Below are positions 24,361-32,950 of a stretch of 60,276 nt of DNA, in pieces. The stretch comes from Burkholderiales bacterium. GTDB lineage: Bacteria; Pseudomonadota; Gammaproteobacteria; Burkholderiales; Burkholderiaceae_D. Position 1 is the stretch's first letter; every line of letters begins with the position of its first letter. Below the pieces are notes generated by a model. It was not told the origin of the DNA. It did no database searches and was given only the letters and a program-made list of their open reading frames with translations. The position numbers were made by a program, and so were the translations under genes. The stretch spans positions 34,842 to 95,117 of the forward strand of contig JAPLQC010000053.1 in assembly GCA_026399895.1 (NCBI GenBank). Direction: 5' to 3'.

Positions 24361-25287
24361 TTAACGTATGTAATTAAACAAACTCAACTCAGCAATCTTG
24401 GCAAACGCTGTTTGCCCAGCCTGTAACGAGAGCATGTCTTTGTTCATCTGCGTAATGGTTTCGGTGAAGTTCACATCTTCTTCATCTGATAACAGAGTCC
24501 GCATACGCAAGAGGTTCTCATCCGCGATGGCTTGCTGGTTCTCCAGCTTGTTATCGGTGGCACCGATCGAAGCCAAGCTATCGGACAGCCCCTGCTGCAT
24601 GGTCGCCATTTCACCGACCGAGCGCTGCACGGTCTTGATGTTATTGGTATTGAGACCGGCGATCAGGTCATCCACTGCCTCGAAAAACCCCACACCATAG
24701 GGTTTGCCGCTGTCATCGGTACGCACAATCTTGTCGAACGGCCGGGTGCCGGGGCGGTTGGTATCTGCCACGTTCTGGTCGGCGATATCTGCCGAAGCAA
24801 CCGATTGGTCACCCTGATACACCACTCTGCCCTGCTCGTTAGCAGCAAAGGCCAGACTGCCCACCCGCGTACCAGAGAAAATGAAGTTGCCGTTCACATC
24901 CTGGGTATTCGCCAGCGAGAGCATCTGGTTACGTAATTCTTTGACCTCAATCGCCATCGATTTACGGTCAGCCGCAGAATACGTATCGTTGGCCGCTTGT
25001 ACGCTGAGTTCTTTCAGTCGGTACATGACCTCAGTCGCACCCTTTAAGGCTGATTCTTGCTGCGAAAGTTTGTCGCGCACCTGCTTGATGGTGGAGACAT
25101 AACTTTCCTGCCGATCGATAGCCGATTTCAGGCGCGAGATTTGTGAAGACTTGTCGGGCGCGTCGCTGGGCTTGAGGATCTGCTTACCCTCGGTCATTTG
25201 CATCTGCGCTTTTGACACGCGATCTTGCGTTACGCCGATCTGGCTAATCGCCCGATCAAACTTCAAGCTGGTCGACATTTGTGTCAT
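24361..25287 (-). CDS. flgL: Hook-filament junction protein FlgL (HAP3)
   Basis: A 308-residue protein of normal family size. N-terminal flagellin-like domain QMSTSLKFDRAISQIGVTQD with ILKPSDAPDKSSQISRLKSA, and C-terminal VNFTETITQMNKDMLSLQA ending ELSLFNYIR. It joins FlgK to the filament and has flagellin-like D0/D1 folds. It is the last gene of the minus-strand operon flgBCDEFGHIJKL, 28 bp after flgK. Its normal length contrasts with the enlarged FlgE, FlgK, FliD and flagellin. That is notable, since it forms the same tubular layer. Confidence 0.93.
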   Translation of the reverse strand: MTQMSTSLKFDRAISQIGVTQDRVSKAQMQMTEGKQILKPSDAPDKSSQISRLKSAIDRQESYVSTIKQVRDKLSQQESALKGATEVMYRLKELSVQAANDTYSAADRKSMAIEVKELRNQMLSLANTQDVNGNFIFSGTRVGSLAFAANEQGRVVYQGDQSVASADIADQNVADTNRPGTRPFDKIVRTDDSGKPYGVGFFEAVDDLIAGLNTNNIKTVQRSVGEMATMQQGLSDSLASIGATDNKLENQQAIADENLLRMRTLLSDEEDVNFTETITQMNKDMLSLQAGQTAFAKIAELSLFNYIR

Positions 25288-25315
25288 GGCTTAGGGTCCC
25301 TCTTCTCTTTTTCTA

Positions 25316-28300
25316 CTAGCGCGCTGCCTGCAAGATGGCATCGAACAAATCGCCCGACACCTGCATGGCTTTGGCTGAAGCTTGGTAGGCCTGCTGAAAC
25401 CGAATCAAATCGGCTGCCTCGCTATCCAGCGAGACACCGGAAACTTTGTCGCGCGACTCGATTGCTTGGTCATTCACGACCTTCAAGGCATCTTGCGCAA
25501 TTTTGGCTTGGCTGGCGAAGTTACCCACGCGGCCGAGCTGCTCTTCATACGCTTGTGAAATCGTTCGACCACCGCTGCCACCGACCACACCCTTGGTCTG
25601 GAGCGCAACGATGTCGAGCATGTTCTGGTTGTTGCCAGTACCGTCTTGATTACCATCGATCAGGAAGGTATCGCCCATCACTGGTGGGCGATTCAGCATC
25701 AGATGTACACCGCGATACTCAATACCTTGTTTGGGGTCGTACTCGCGCTCAGCCAGCACCGTCATTACACCGGTCGATGGATTGCGCCAGGTGATCTGGT
25801 ACTGCTTCTCTGAGGTAAAGGTGACGTCATATTTCTCTGCGCGCAGCGCATCGATGCGCTTGGCATTCAGCGTAACTGGGTCCGCCATGCTGGCATCGTA
25901 GCTACCGGTAAGTCCGAGTTTGGCGAGTTCGGCAGGGCCAGACTCCACATGTTCATCGGTAAAGCCGAAACGAATTTCGGCATCCGAACCCATTTCCACC
26001 GTGCCGCGATAGGTTCCGTTGCCGACACCGAGAATATTGGCACCACCCGACAGCGTTGAGATGGAGATATCTGCACCGCTACCATTACTAATCAACAGGT
26101 TGCCGAATTTATCCATCTCGGCATAGACCTTGGAATACGTACCGCTAGCTACGCCTAATGCATTGCCATCGTCGAGCGGGCCGATGATGATGTCTTCACC
26201 ATTAGCATTTGAGAGCGTGATATCGCCAGTGGTAGCGTTCAGCGTTGCAGTAACGCCGGTCGTGCCCGTAGCCAGATTAATCTTGGCCAACAGTTCAGTA
26301 CGATCGACAAAGCTACCATCAGCCAGCGAGCCGGTGATGGGGGTGCCATTAATCGACAAATCGCGCGAGAGGTTTTGTGTGGTGAGGCTGGCGACTACAC
26401 GGCCAGTGTCAGCACCATTAATAGCAGCCGCAATTTCTTGCGTGTTGCTGAATGTGCCCGCTGGCCCATTGCCGCTGATAGCCACGCCATTCACTACGAG
26501 CGGGCGATCTTCCTGCAAGCCTTCTTTAATCAGCGCGGCGTTGGCCTTGATTTGGTTGACGCCTCGCACCACGACGGGTGGCTCCAAAGTCGAGCCGGTG
26601 GCGTTCAGCCAGGCTGCGAGGTCGGGCGCTTTGAGCGGGCGGTTGTAATCAATACCACCCAGCGTGACACCGTTGAGTGTGAGCGTGTTCGCAGCAATCG
26701 ATTCCACACCCGCCGGAATGCGAGTGCTACCAATACGTGCAGCGGTTGGAATAATCGGCATCAGTCCGGTGAAATACTCGCCGAGGGGCTGACCGAGGGG
26801 CGCTAAATCGCCTGCCCTGCCCTGAGTGCCGTAACCGATGGTGATGTCGCTCAGCTGACCAAAATTCAGCTTGCCGCGATACGACGTTTGCGTAGTGATA
26901 TTACCGTCAGCATCCATACCACCGATACGAATATCATTACCACCATAGCCCTCTGCATTACGCAGCACTAAAGCATCGCCGGCATCATTCAGCGTGGCGA
27001 AGACATTCGTATCGCTCGCATATTGCGAATTGATTTGCAATACCAAGTCGGACAGTGTTCGCCCGGTTTGAGGCGGGATAGCAGCGCCGTTGATGTACAG
27101 ACCTTCTTCCGGATCGATACTAGTCAGATCCGGTGTTGTGGTCATTGCATTCACTGCCACCGGCGGGTCATCATTCTCAACCGCCTTATTCATCCACTCG
27201 GCGATATCGCTCGCCTGAATAGTTTGTGCAGGTGCAGTTGGGTAGAGCGCGGGCAATGAATGGCCATTGATGGTCAGCCGGTCTGCCTCGATCATTTGGA
27301 TATCAGCAGGAATGACTTGGCCAATCAATACCTTGCGCTCGATGGTGCTGGGTACCACCATGTGCTCGGTTGAAAACTGAGTTGCCTGGTCATACTGCGA
27401 ACCGGTCAGAGACTTCAGCCCGTAGAACATCGACATCTGCTTGTACCCGGTCTCATCGGTCTCGTTGAGATAGGTATCCGAGTACGTCGTGCCTTGGATG
27501 AAGCCGTTGTTGGTGGTGAGCAGTGCACGACGTGCAGCCTCATCAGTAATTGGTGCGCCCAGCAAGTGACGACCATCACGGGTGAGTACTTGAATATTCT
27601 GTTTGTCGGTGGCGTTATCCATAAACACCGACCAATTCGATGCACCTAATGGAATCTGGCCAAGTAACTGATCGGCTGGCGCGCTGATGCCCGCGGATGA
27701 ATTTGGGTTGTTCTTCAGTACCTGCGACAAGGAGCGCACGCGGCTAGGATCAGCGTACGATGGGTCGTAGGTAAGTACCGCGTCGGTACCCGACAGGTTG
27801 TTCGGGTTTTCGATGACGCGGAATAAAGCACCTGCGGCAATTTTGTTGGGGTCGTCAATCACTACCCGAATACCTGCCGAAGCGCGGTCGATCTGGACCA
27901 TAGTGCGCTCGAGCGGATCCATGCGAGTGATTTTATCGATGGTGAATAAGGGCTTGCCCACTTCGCCATCGAGGTCGATACCGTTGGCGTGAATCTGGTT
28001 CAACTCCCCAGACACCATAGTCGCCAGATTGTCGAGAGCCTCGAAGCTGGGTTGCAGCACTTGCTCACGGAAACCCATCAAACCACCGAGCTCGCCCGAG
28101 CTAACGCCGGCGACTTCGCTCGGGTATTTGGCATAAGGGTCGAGAACGATGGCAACGCGCGAGAGATCTTTCTCATCGAAGCGCGCCATGAGTGTTGTTG
28201 ATCGATCGCCAACCACAATCTTGCCTGCACTCGCTACCGTGCCAATACTAATATCTGCTGCACCATTTTGCGCCGTGGTGACGTTGATCTTGACCAGCTT

Positions 28301-28924
28301 CGACAATTTGGTCAGCAACAGATCGCGCTGATCCAAAAGATCAGGTGGCTGGCGCGAGGCCAGCGGATGCTTGGCCATCTGTTTATTGACGGTGGCAATC
28401 TGCCCCGCCAGCGTATTGATATCAGCAACGCGTGCGTTAATGGCATCACGCGTCTCGGTATCAACCGTCGTCATTTGATTCGACAGCTCACGAAAGCCTG
28501 CAGCCAGGCCATCAGCATCACGCAAAAACTGCTGACGCAGTACGATGGACGATGGATCAACCGATAAAGAACGTGCGGTTGCAAAAAACTTGTCGAGCGA
28601 ATTATTCAGACCCACCGTATCGCTACCCATGATGTCCACCACGCGGTTGGCGTAGTTGACCATCGGGCCTTGGGTGTTCAGTTCACTGGTGCTATTGCGG
28701 AGGTTTTGTTCTAAAAATTGGTCATAGGCGCGGTTAATACCCGCCACATTGACACCCGTACCCAAGTACACCCGCCCCTGCTGGCGCGGCATGTTTTCGG
28801 CAAGCTGCGTCTCTTGCCGTACATAGCCCTCGGTACCAACGTTTGAAATATTGTTGGAAACCGTGGTCAGCGCGCGCTGGTAAGCAGCGACGCCCGAGCT
28901 GCCGATACTGAGCAGGTCACTCAT
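25316..28924 (-). CDS. flgK: Hook-filament junction protein FlgK (HAP1), giant
   Basis: A 1202-residue FlgK, about twice the usual 450-650. The conserved N-terminus has GSSGVAAYQRALTTVSNNIS and the C-terminus VSGVSLDSEAADLIRFQQ ending FDAILQAAR. The middle (about residues 540-950) contains several IN-type modules: ADRLTINGHSLPALYP, EGLYINGAAIPPQTG, ANTLTLNGVTLGGIDYN, PLVVNGVAISGNGPAG and DLSINGTPITGSLADG, each followed by a helix with AAxIN-like residues. This is the same kind of module as in the two flagellins. FlgK forms the first junction zone above the hook. Its ATG overlaps the flgJ stop by 4 nt. Confidence 0.93.
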   Translation of the reverse strand: MSDLLSIGSSGVAAYQRALTTVSNNISNVGTEGYVRQETQLAENMPRQQGRVYLGTGVNVAGINRAYDQFLEQNLRNSTSELNTQGPMVNYANRVVDIMGSDTVGLNNSLDKFFATARSLSVDPSSIVLRQQFLRDADGLAAGFRELSNQMTTVDTETRDAINARVADINTLAGQIATVNKQMAKHPLASRQPPDLLDQRDLLLTKLSKLVKINVTTAQNGAADISIGTVASAGKIVVGDRSTTLMARFDEKDLSRVAIVLDPYAKYPSEVAGVSSGELGGLMGFREQVLQPSFEALDNLATMVSGELNQIHANGIDLDGEVGKPLFTIDKITRMDPLERTMVQIDRASAGIRVVIDDPNKIAAGALFRVIENPNNLSGTDAVLTYDPSYADPSRVRSLSQVLKNNPNSSAGISAPADQLLGQIPLGASNWSVFMDNATDKQNIQVLTRDGRHLLGAPITDEAARRALLTTNNGFIQGTTYSDTYLNETDETGYKQMSMFYGLKSLTGSQYDQATQFSTEHMVVPSTIERKVLIGQVIPADIQMIEADRLTINGHSLPALYPTAPAQTIQASDIAEWMNKAVENDDPPVAVNAMTTTPDLTSIDPEEGLYINGAAIPPQTGRTLSDLVLQINSQYASDTNVFATLNDAGDALVLRNAEGYGGNDIRIGGMDADGNITTQTSYRGKLNFGQLSDITIGYGTQGRAGDLAPLGQPLGEYFTGLMPIIPTAARIGSTRIPAGVESIAANTLTLNGVTLGGIDYNRPLKAPDLAAWLNATGSTLEPPVVVRGVNQIKANAALIKEGLQEDRPLVVNGVAISGNGPAGTFSNTQEIAAAINGADTGRVVASLTTQNLSRDLSINGTPITGSLADGSFVDRTELLAKINLATGTTGVTATLNATTGDITLSNANGEDIIIGPLDDGNALGVASGTYSKVYAEMDKFGNLLISNGSGADISISTLSGGANILGVGNGTYRGTVEMGSDAEIRFGFTDEHVESGPAELAKLGLTGSYDASMADPVTLNAKRIDALRAEKYDVTFTSEKQYQITWRNPSTGVMTVLAEREYDPKQGIEYRGVHLMLNRPPVMGDTFLIDGNQDGTGNNQNMLDIVALQTKGVVGGSGGRTISQAYEEQLGRVGNFASQAKIAQDALKVVNDQAIESRDKVSGVSLDSEAADLIRFQQAYQASAKAMQVSGDLFDAILQAAR

Positions 28925-29412
28925 TCACCCGCTCCCTTGGGAGTTGCGGCGGGAATCGCGAGGCGACGGTCGAGATTAAAACGTTCTGGCCGTTGCAAAG
29001 GTAGCGGTGCTTTAGCACCAGGTACCGGCATACCTTGCTGCGGCATGTTGATCGGCATTGGCGTGGCTTTGGTGACATAGTCTGGCGGTGGTGCGTTATT
29101 ACGCTGTACCGCTTTGATGATCATGTCGGCCACACCCATGGTGTTGCGCTTGGCTAGCGCAACTGAAAGCTCGCGGTCATACATCTGTGTGAACTGGTCT
29201 TCGACATCCGACCCCATCAAATCACTTTTTTCGACGGTGGCGCGCATGGACTTCAGCATCTCTTGGATGAACATCGCCTCGAACTGCGTTGCAGTCTCTT
29301 GCAGAGCCTTATCGGAATGCTGCTGCGCCTTGCTGCGCAAAGCACCGAGCCCCGCGAAGTCCAGTGAGGACTGCGGGGATGCCATACCCAGATTGTCGAG
29401 AGCGTCAGCCAT
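28921..29412 (-). CDS. flgJ: Rod-cap protein FlgJ without the hydrolase domain
   Basis: A 163-residue protein holding only the N-terminal rod-scaffolding domain (ATQFEAMFIQEMLKSMRATV, FTQMYDRELSVALAKRNT, GVADMIIKAV) and a Pro-rich tail. Dual-domain FlgJ of enterics is about 310 residues, with a C-terminal glucosaminidase that opens the peptidoglycan; that part is absent here. The single-domain form is known in many bacteria that use a separate enzyme. A candidate for this is the LysM/lytic-transglycosylase-like protein at 38608-39573. It lies between flgI and flgK in the operon. Confidence 0.92.
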   Translation of the reverse strand: MADALDNLGMASPQSSLDFAGLGALRSKAQQHSDKALQETATQFEAMFIQEMLKSMRATVEKSDLMGSDVEDQFTQMYDRELSVALAKRNTMGVADMIIKAVQRNNAPPPDYVTKATPMPINMPQQGMPVPGAKAPLPLQRPERFNLDRRLAIPAATPKGAGE

Positions 29413-29424
29413 GGGGTGTCATCC

Positions 29425-30564
29425 TCAGATCACGACCAATTCAGCTCGTAAACTGCCCGAGCTTTTTAATGCCTCAAGAATCGCAATCAATGCCGAAGGT
29501 GATGCGCCGACCTGGTTGATCGCATCAACCACTTGTCTCAAATCTACGCCAGCCTGGAACAGGAAAGCGGGTTTATTCGGTTCATTGACAGCAATATTGG
29601 CGTTCTGTACGGCCTGTGTCTGGCCGTTAGAAAATGCATTCGGCTGACTGACTTCATTAGTGGCCGCAATGGCGACAGAAATCGTGCCGTGAGAAACCGC
29701 AGCGGGTGTCACTTTGACATTGCGGCTGATCACAACGGTACCGGTACGCGAGTTCACGACTACACGCGCAGGTGCTTCACCCGGGGTGACATCGAGGTTC
29801 TCGACCATACTGACAAAGCTAACGCGCTGCGACATATCCATCGGCGCACGCACTCGGATGGAGACAGCATCAATCGCGTTGGCAGTGCCAGCACCAAAAG
29901 TCGTGTTAATGGCATCGACAACGGCGCGGGTGGTCGTGAAATCCGGCTCGCGCAGATTGAGCATGACGGCATCGGTTTTATCGAATGGGTTATCGACCAG
30001 ACGTTCGATGGTGGCGCCGTTCGGAATGCGTGCTGAGGTAGGCACACCGATCGCCACTTTGGAGCCAGCTGCACTAGCGTCAATACCGGTGGTGTTGACC
30101 GAGCCTTGGGCAATGGCATAGACCTCGCCATCAATACCGCGCAAGCTAGTCAGAATCAAAATGCCGCCGCGCAGACTTGATGCTTGTCCGAGCGTGCCAA
30201 TGTTCACATCGATACGCTGACCAGGCTTGGCCATGCCAGGCAACTCAGCAGTCACCATCACTGCTGCGACGTTCTTCACATCTAGACGACCAGCCGCTGC
30301 GGCTGCACGTTCAAAGTCTGTTAGTGGGCCGTCCAAACCGACGCCCAATTTGTTCATGATGGCGCGTACGGTTTGCGTGGTAATTGGCACGGCAGCGCCA
30401 TCACCCGTCCCTTGCAAACCAACCACAATGCCGAAGCCAACCAATTGGTTGCTACGCGCTGCGGCCAATGACGCAAGGTCTTTGACGCGATCGGCATGCG
30501 CGGGCGGCGTTATCAAGAACGCCACTAGGGCAGAAGCCATTATCAGCAGATAACGTGGAATCAT
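29425..30564 (-). CDS. flgI: Flagellar P-ring protein FlgI
   Basis: A 379-residue periplasmic protein. A signal peptide of about 24 residues ends PAHA before DRVKDLASLA. The family core follows: NQLVGFGIVVGLQGTGDG, then NVAAVMVTAELPGMAKPGQR and GGILILTSLRGIDGEVYAIA. It forms the ring around the rod in the peptidoglycan layer, with FlgA as assembly chaperone. Length and motifs are normal. It lies 13 bp downstream of flgH in the operon. Confidence 0.96.
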   Translation of the reverse strand: MIPRYLLIMASALVAFLITPPAHADRVKDLASLAAARSNQLVGFGIVVGLQGTGDGAAVPITTQTVRAIMNKLGVGLDGPLTDFERAAAAAGRLDVKNVAAVMVTAELPGMAKPGQRIDVNIGTLGQASSLRGGILILTSLRGIDGEVYAIAQGSVNTTGIDASAAGSKVAIGVPTSARIPNGATIERLVDNPFDKTDAVMLNLREPDFTTTRAVVDAINTTFGAGTANAIDAVSIRVRAPMDMSQRVSFVSMVENLDVTPGEAPARVVVNSRTGTVVISRNVKVTPAAVSHGTISVAIAATNEVSQPNAFSNGQTQAVQNANIAVNEPNKPAFLFQAGVDLRQVVDAINQVGASPSALIAILEALKSSGSLRAELVVI

Positions 30565-30577
30565 GGCGGTGTCCTAA

Positions 30578-31255
30578 TTAGAAAGGCCAGTACTTGTAGA
30601 GCGCGCTGATGCCCCATCCAGCACGGGTGGAATTAGCGAGATCGCCAACGCCTTTGTAAGTGATCTGACCATTGGCCAAGCGACGCGACTGCACGGTGTT
30701 GATGGCGCTGACATCATCGGGGCGGATAATGCCGGCCACCTGAATCACTTCACCACCCTCGGACAGCGACAGCTGCTTCTCGCCACGAATCACCAAGTTG
30801 CCATTGGCTTGTACTTCAGTGACCGTGACGGCAATCGAGCCCGTCAGCGAAGCACGTTGATCAGCGACACCGGTGCCTCTATTGGTTGTGACTGCGCCGC
30901 CGGCATTGAACCCGTTCAGCAGGGGTGCGGCATTAGCAATCGCATTCGATGTTCCAGCTGGTATCGCATCGGTACTCGACTCACGGCTGGTCTCGTTGTT
31001 TAAAGTTCTAGCCGCCTGTGTCGATTCACTGAGTAAGACGGTGATAATGTCGCCAACCCGATAGCTACGGCGCTTGGCTTGCCAGAGATCGGTGTTGTCA
31101 GCGGCAAAAATAGCGCCTGTCGCCGATGTATTGGTGTCGCGTGGCAGCGGCTGTACCGGCGCAAAGTCGGGCGAATGTGCCATCGGCATTGGCTTGGCAC
31201 ATGCTGCAAGCATGAGCACTGCGATCGTGATCGCTGCGGGCTTCATAAATCTCAT
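30578..31255 (-). CDS. flgH: Flagellar L-ring lipoprotein FlgH
   Basis: A 225-residue outer-membrane lipoprotein. The signal peptide carries a lipobox LMLAAC with Cys at about residue 19. The family core includes ADNTDLWQAKRRSYRVGDII, TVLLSESTQAARTLN and the end LANSTRAGWGISALYKYWPF. It builds the L ring with FlgI's P ring beneath. GGAG precedes the ATG at 31255, and a second possible start lies three codons in. Normal size and intact. Confidence 0.96.
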   Translation of the reverse strand: MRFMKPAAITIAVLMLAACAKPMPMAHSPDFAPVQPLPRDTNTSATGAIFAADNTDLWQAKRRSYRVGDIITVLLSESTQAARTLNNETSRESSTDAIPAGTSNAIANAAPLLNGFNAGGAVTTNRGTGVADQRASLTGSIAVTVTEVQANGNLVIRGEKQLSLSEGGEVIQVAGIIRPDDVSAINTVQSRRLANGQITYKGVGDLANSTRAGWGISALYKYWPF

Positions 31256-31300
31256 CGTTGTTCTCCAGGCCGTCTTCAGGCCGTCTTCATGTCAGCGCGA

Positions 31301-32086
31301 TTACAGGTTGTTATTCAAGAAGCGCAGCATGCCGTCCGCTGCGGAGATGGCTTTCGAGTTCACTTCGTAAGCACGCTGGGTCTCGATCATGTTGACCATC
31401 TCTTCGACCACGTTCACGTTAGATGCTTCCAACATGCCCTGACGTAGCTGACCTGCCGGTGCCGTGTTCGGGTTCAACACAACGGCTGCACCCGAGGCCA
31501 CGGTTTCTTTGTAGAGGTTGTCACCGAGTGGCGTCAGACCGGCCGGGTTAACAAAGCGTGCAATCTGAATCTGACCTAACTGCTGCGCCCCACCACCAGC
31601 AAACAATTCAGCCGATACCACCCCATCGAGGCCAATCGTGACCGATGCGGCGTTACCCGGGATCGCAATCGCTGGTACCAGTGGCTGACCTAAGTTGGTC
31701 ACCAGCTGGCCAGTGTTGGAGAGTTTGAAAGTACCGTCGCGTGAATAAGCGAGGGTGCCGTCGGGCTGCTGAATCTGGAAGAACCCTTCACCCTGAATCG
31801 CGACATCCAGCGCGTTCTGGGTGTTGATCATATTGCCCTGGGCGTGAATTTTTTCCGTGGCGACGATTCGGGTACCGGTACCCAGCATCAAACCGGTCGG
31901 TGCTTGTGTCGCGGCCGCTGTTTGACCACCGGCCTGCCGTACGTTCTGGTAAAGCAGATCTTCGAACATAGCGCGATCGCGCTTGAAGCCCGTGGTGTTT
32001 ACGTTGGCCAGGTTGTTCGAAATAACCGTCAGGCGCATTTGCTGCGCGTCCAGACCGGTTTTTGCTACCCACATTGATGCGTCCAT
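31301..32086 (-). CDS. flgG: Distal rod protein FlgG
   Basis: A 261-residue rod protein: MDASMWVAKTGLDAQQMRLT, VISNNLANVNTTGFKRDRAM, QGEGFFQIQQPDGTLAYSRD, and C-terminal ASNVNVVEEMVNMIETQRAY. It forms the distal rod, crosses the periplasm, and is held in the L/P ring bushing. Size is normal, so the rod does not share the enlargement seen in the hook and filament. It is 39 bp after flgF. Confidence 0.96.
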   Translation of the reverse strand: MDASMWVAKTGLDAQQMRLTVISNNLANVNTTGFKRDRAMFEDLLYQNVRQAGGQTAAATQAPTGLMLGTGTRIVATEKIHAQGNMINTQNALDVAIQGEGFFQIQQPDGTLAYSRDGTFKLSNTGQLVTNLGQPLVPAIAIPGNAASVTIGLDGVVSAELFAGGGAQQLGQIQIARFVNPAGLTPLGDNLYKETVASGAAVVLNPNTAPAGQLRQGMLEASNVNVVEEMVNMIETQRAYEVNSKAISAADGMLRFLNNNL

Positions 32087-32125
32087 ACTTTCCTCTCGAG
32101 TGTCGCTTTTCCGTTACCTATGCAA

Positions 32126-32896
32126 TTAGCGTGCCTTCAACATACTGGCACCCGATTCGTCGAGTGACTTAGCCTCTTTGATGGTGCGTACCTGGGTCTC
32201 GAACGAGCGTGAGAAATCAATCAGCTTCACCATGGCGGTGACTACATTGACGTTACTGGTCTCTAGCGCCCCTGGGACAATCCGTGTGGGTATCGGCCCT
32301 GTCGCAAAGTCGCCATTTGCTGTTGCAAACTGCGGGTAAGGCGCGAACAAGGTGTCGGGTCTGCGTTGCAGCGTGATCCCGCTGGCATCTCGCATCATGA
32401 TGCGGCCAACCAGTACCGAAGGGTCGAGCAGTGGCTGCACCGGTGTGCGCGCAAAAATATCGCCTTCTTCGGTAATGGTCAGGATGGAGCCAGGCGGTAT
32501 CGTGATCGGCGCACGGTCTTCCGATAACACCGGATGACCTGAGCCGTTTTCTAGTACGCCGGTGGCACCAATCTTCAGATCACCGCGCCGTGTGAATGCC
32601 AGCGTGCCGTCTTTGGCCTGCACACCCATCACGGTTTTATCTTTGAGCGCGATATCCATGGGATTCAGCGTTGCCATCAGCGAACCCTGCTCAAGTGAGA
32701 CCGCGTTCATCTTTTCGATGTAAGGCTGGATACGGGTATCCCAACCCTCGCCTTTGGCTTTCACCGCCACCATCGCGTTGTCGTAGCTTTTTTTAAAGCC
32801 GACTGTCGAGACGTTGGCCAGCTCGTTATTCAGCTGTTCACGTAGCAGGCGTCGCTCGTTGATCGACGCCATGGCGGTAAAGGCTAAGCGGTCCAT
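32126..32896 (-). CDS. flgF: Proximal rod protein FlgF
   Basis: A 256-residue member of the rod/hook family: MDRLAFTAMASINERRLLRE with the NNELANVSTVGFKKSYDNA segment, and C-terminal ETSNVNVVTAMVKLIDFSRS. Size is typical. It is separated from flgE upstream by 54 bp containing a short imperfect tandem repeat of GCTTAGG-like units (about 32910-32955), an unusual low-complexity spacer in an otherwise tight operon. Confidence 0.94.
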   Translation of the reverse strand: MDRLAFTAMASINERRLLREQLNNELANVSTVGFKKSYDNAMVAVKAKGEGWDTRIQPYIEKMNAVSLEQGSLMATLNPMDIALKDKTVMGVQAKDGTLAFTRRGDLKIGATGVLENGSGHPVLSEDRAPITIPPGSILTITEEGDIFARTPVQPLLDPSVLVGRIMMRDASGITLQRRPDTLFAPYPQFATANGDFATGPIPTRIVPGALETSNVNVVTAMVKLIDFSRSFETQVRTIKEAKSLDESGASMLKAR

Positions 32897-32950
32897 GATT
32901 CAGGGTTCCTTTTTTGCTTTGCTTATGCTTGGCTTAGGCTGGGCTTAGGC

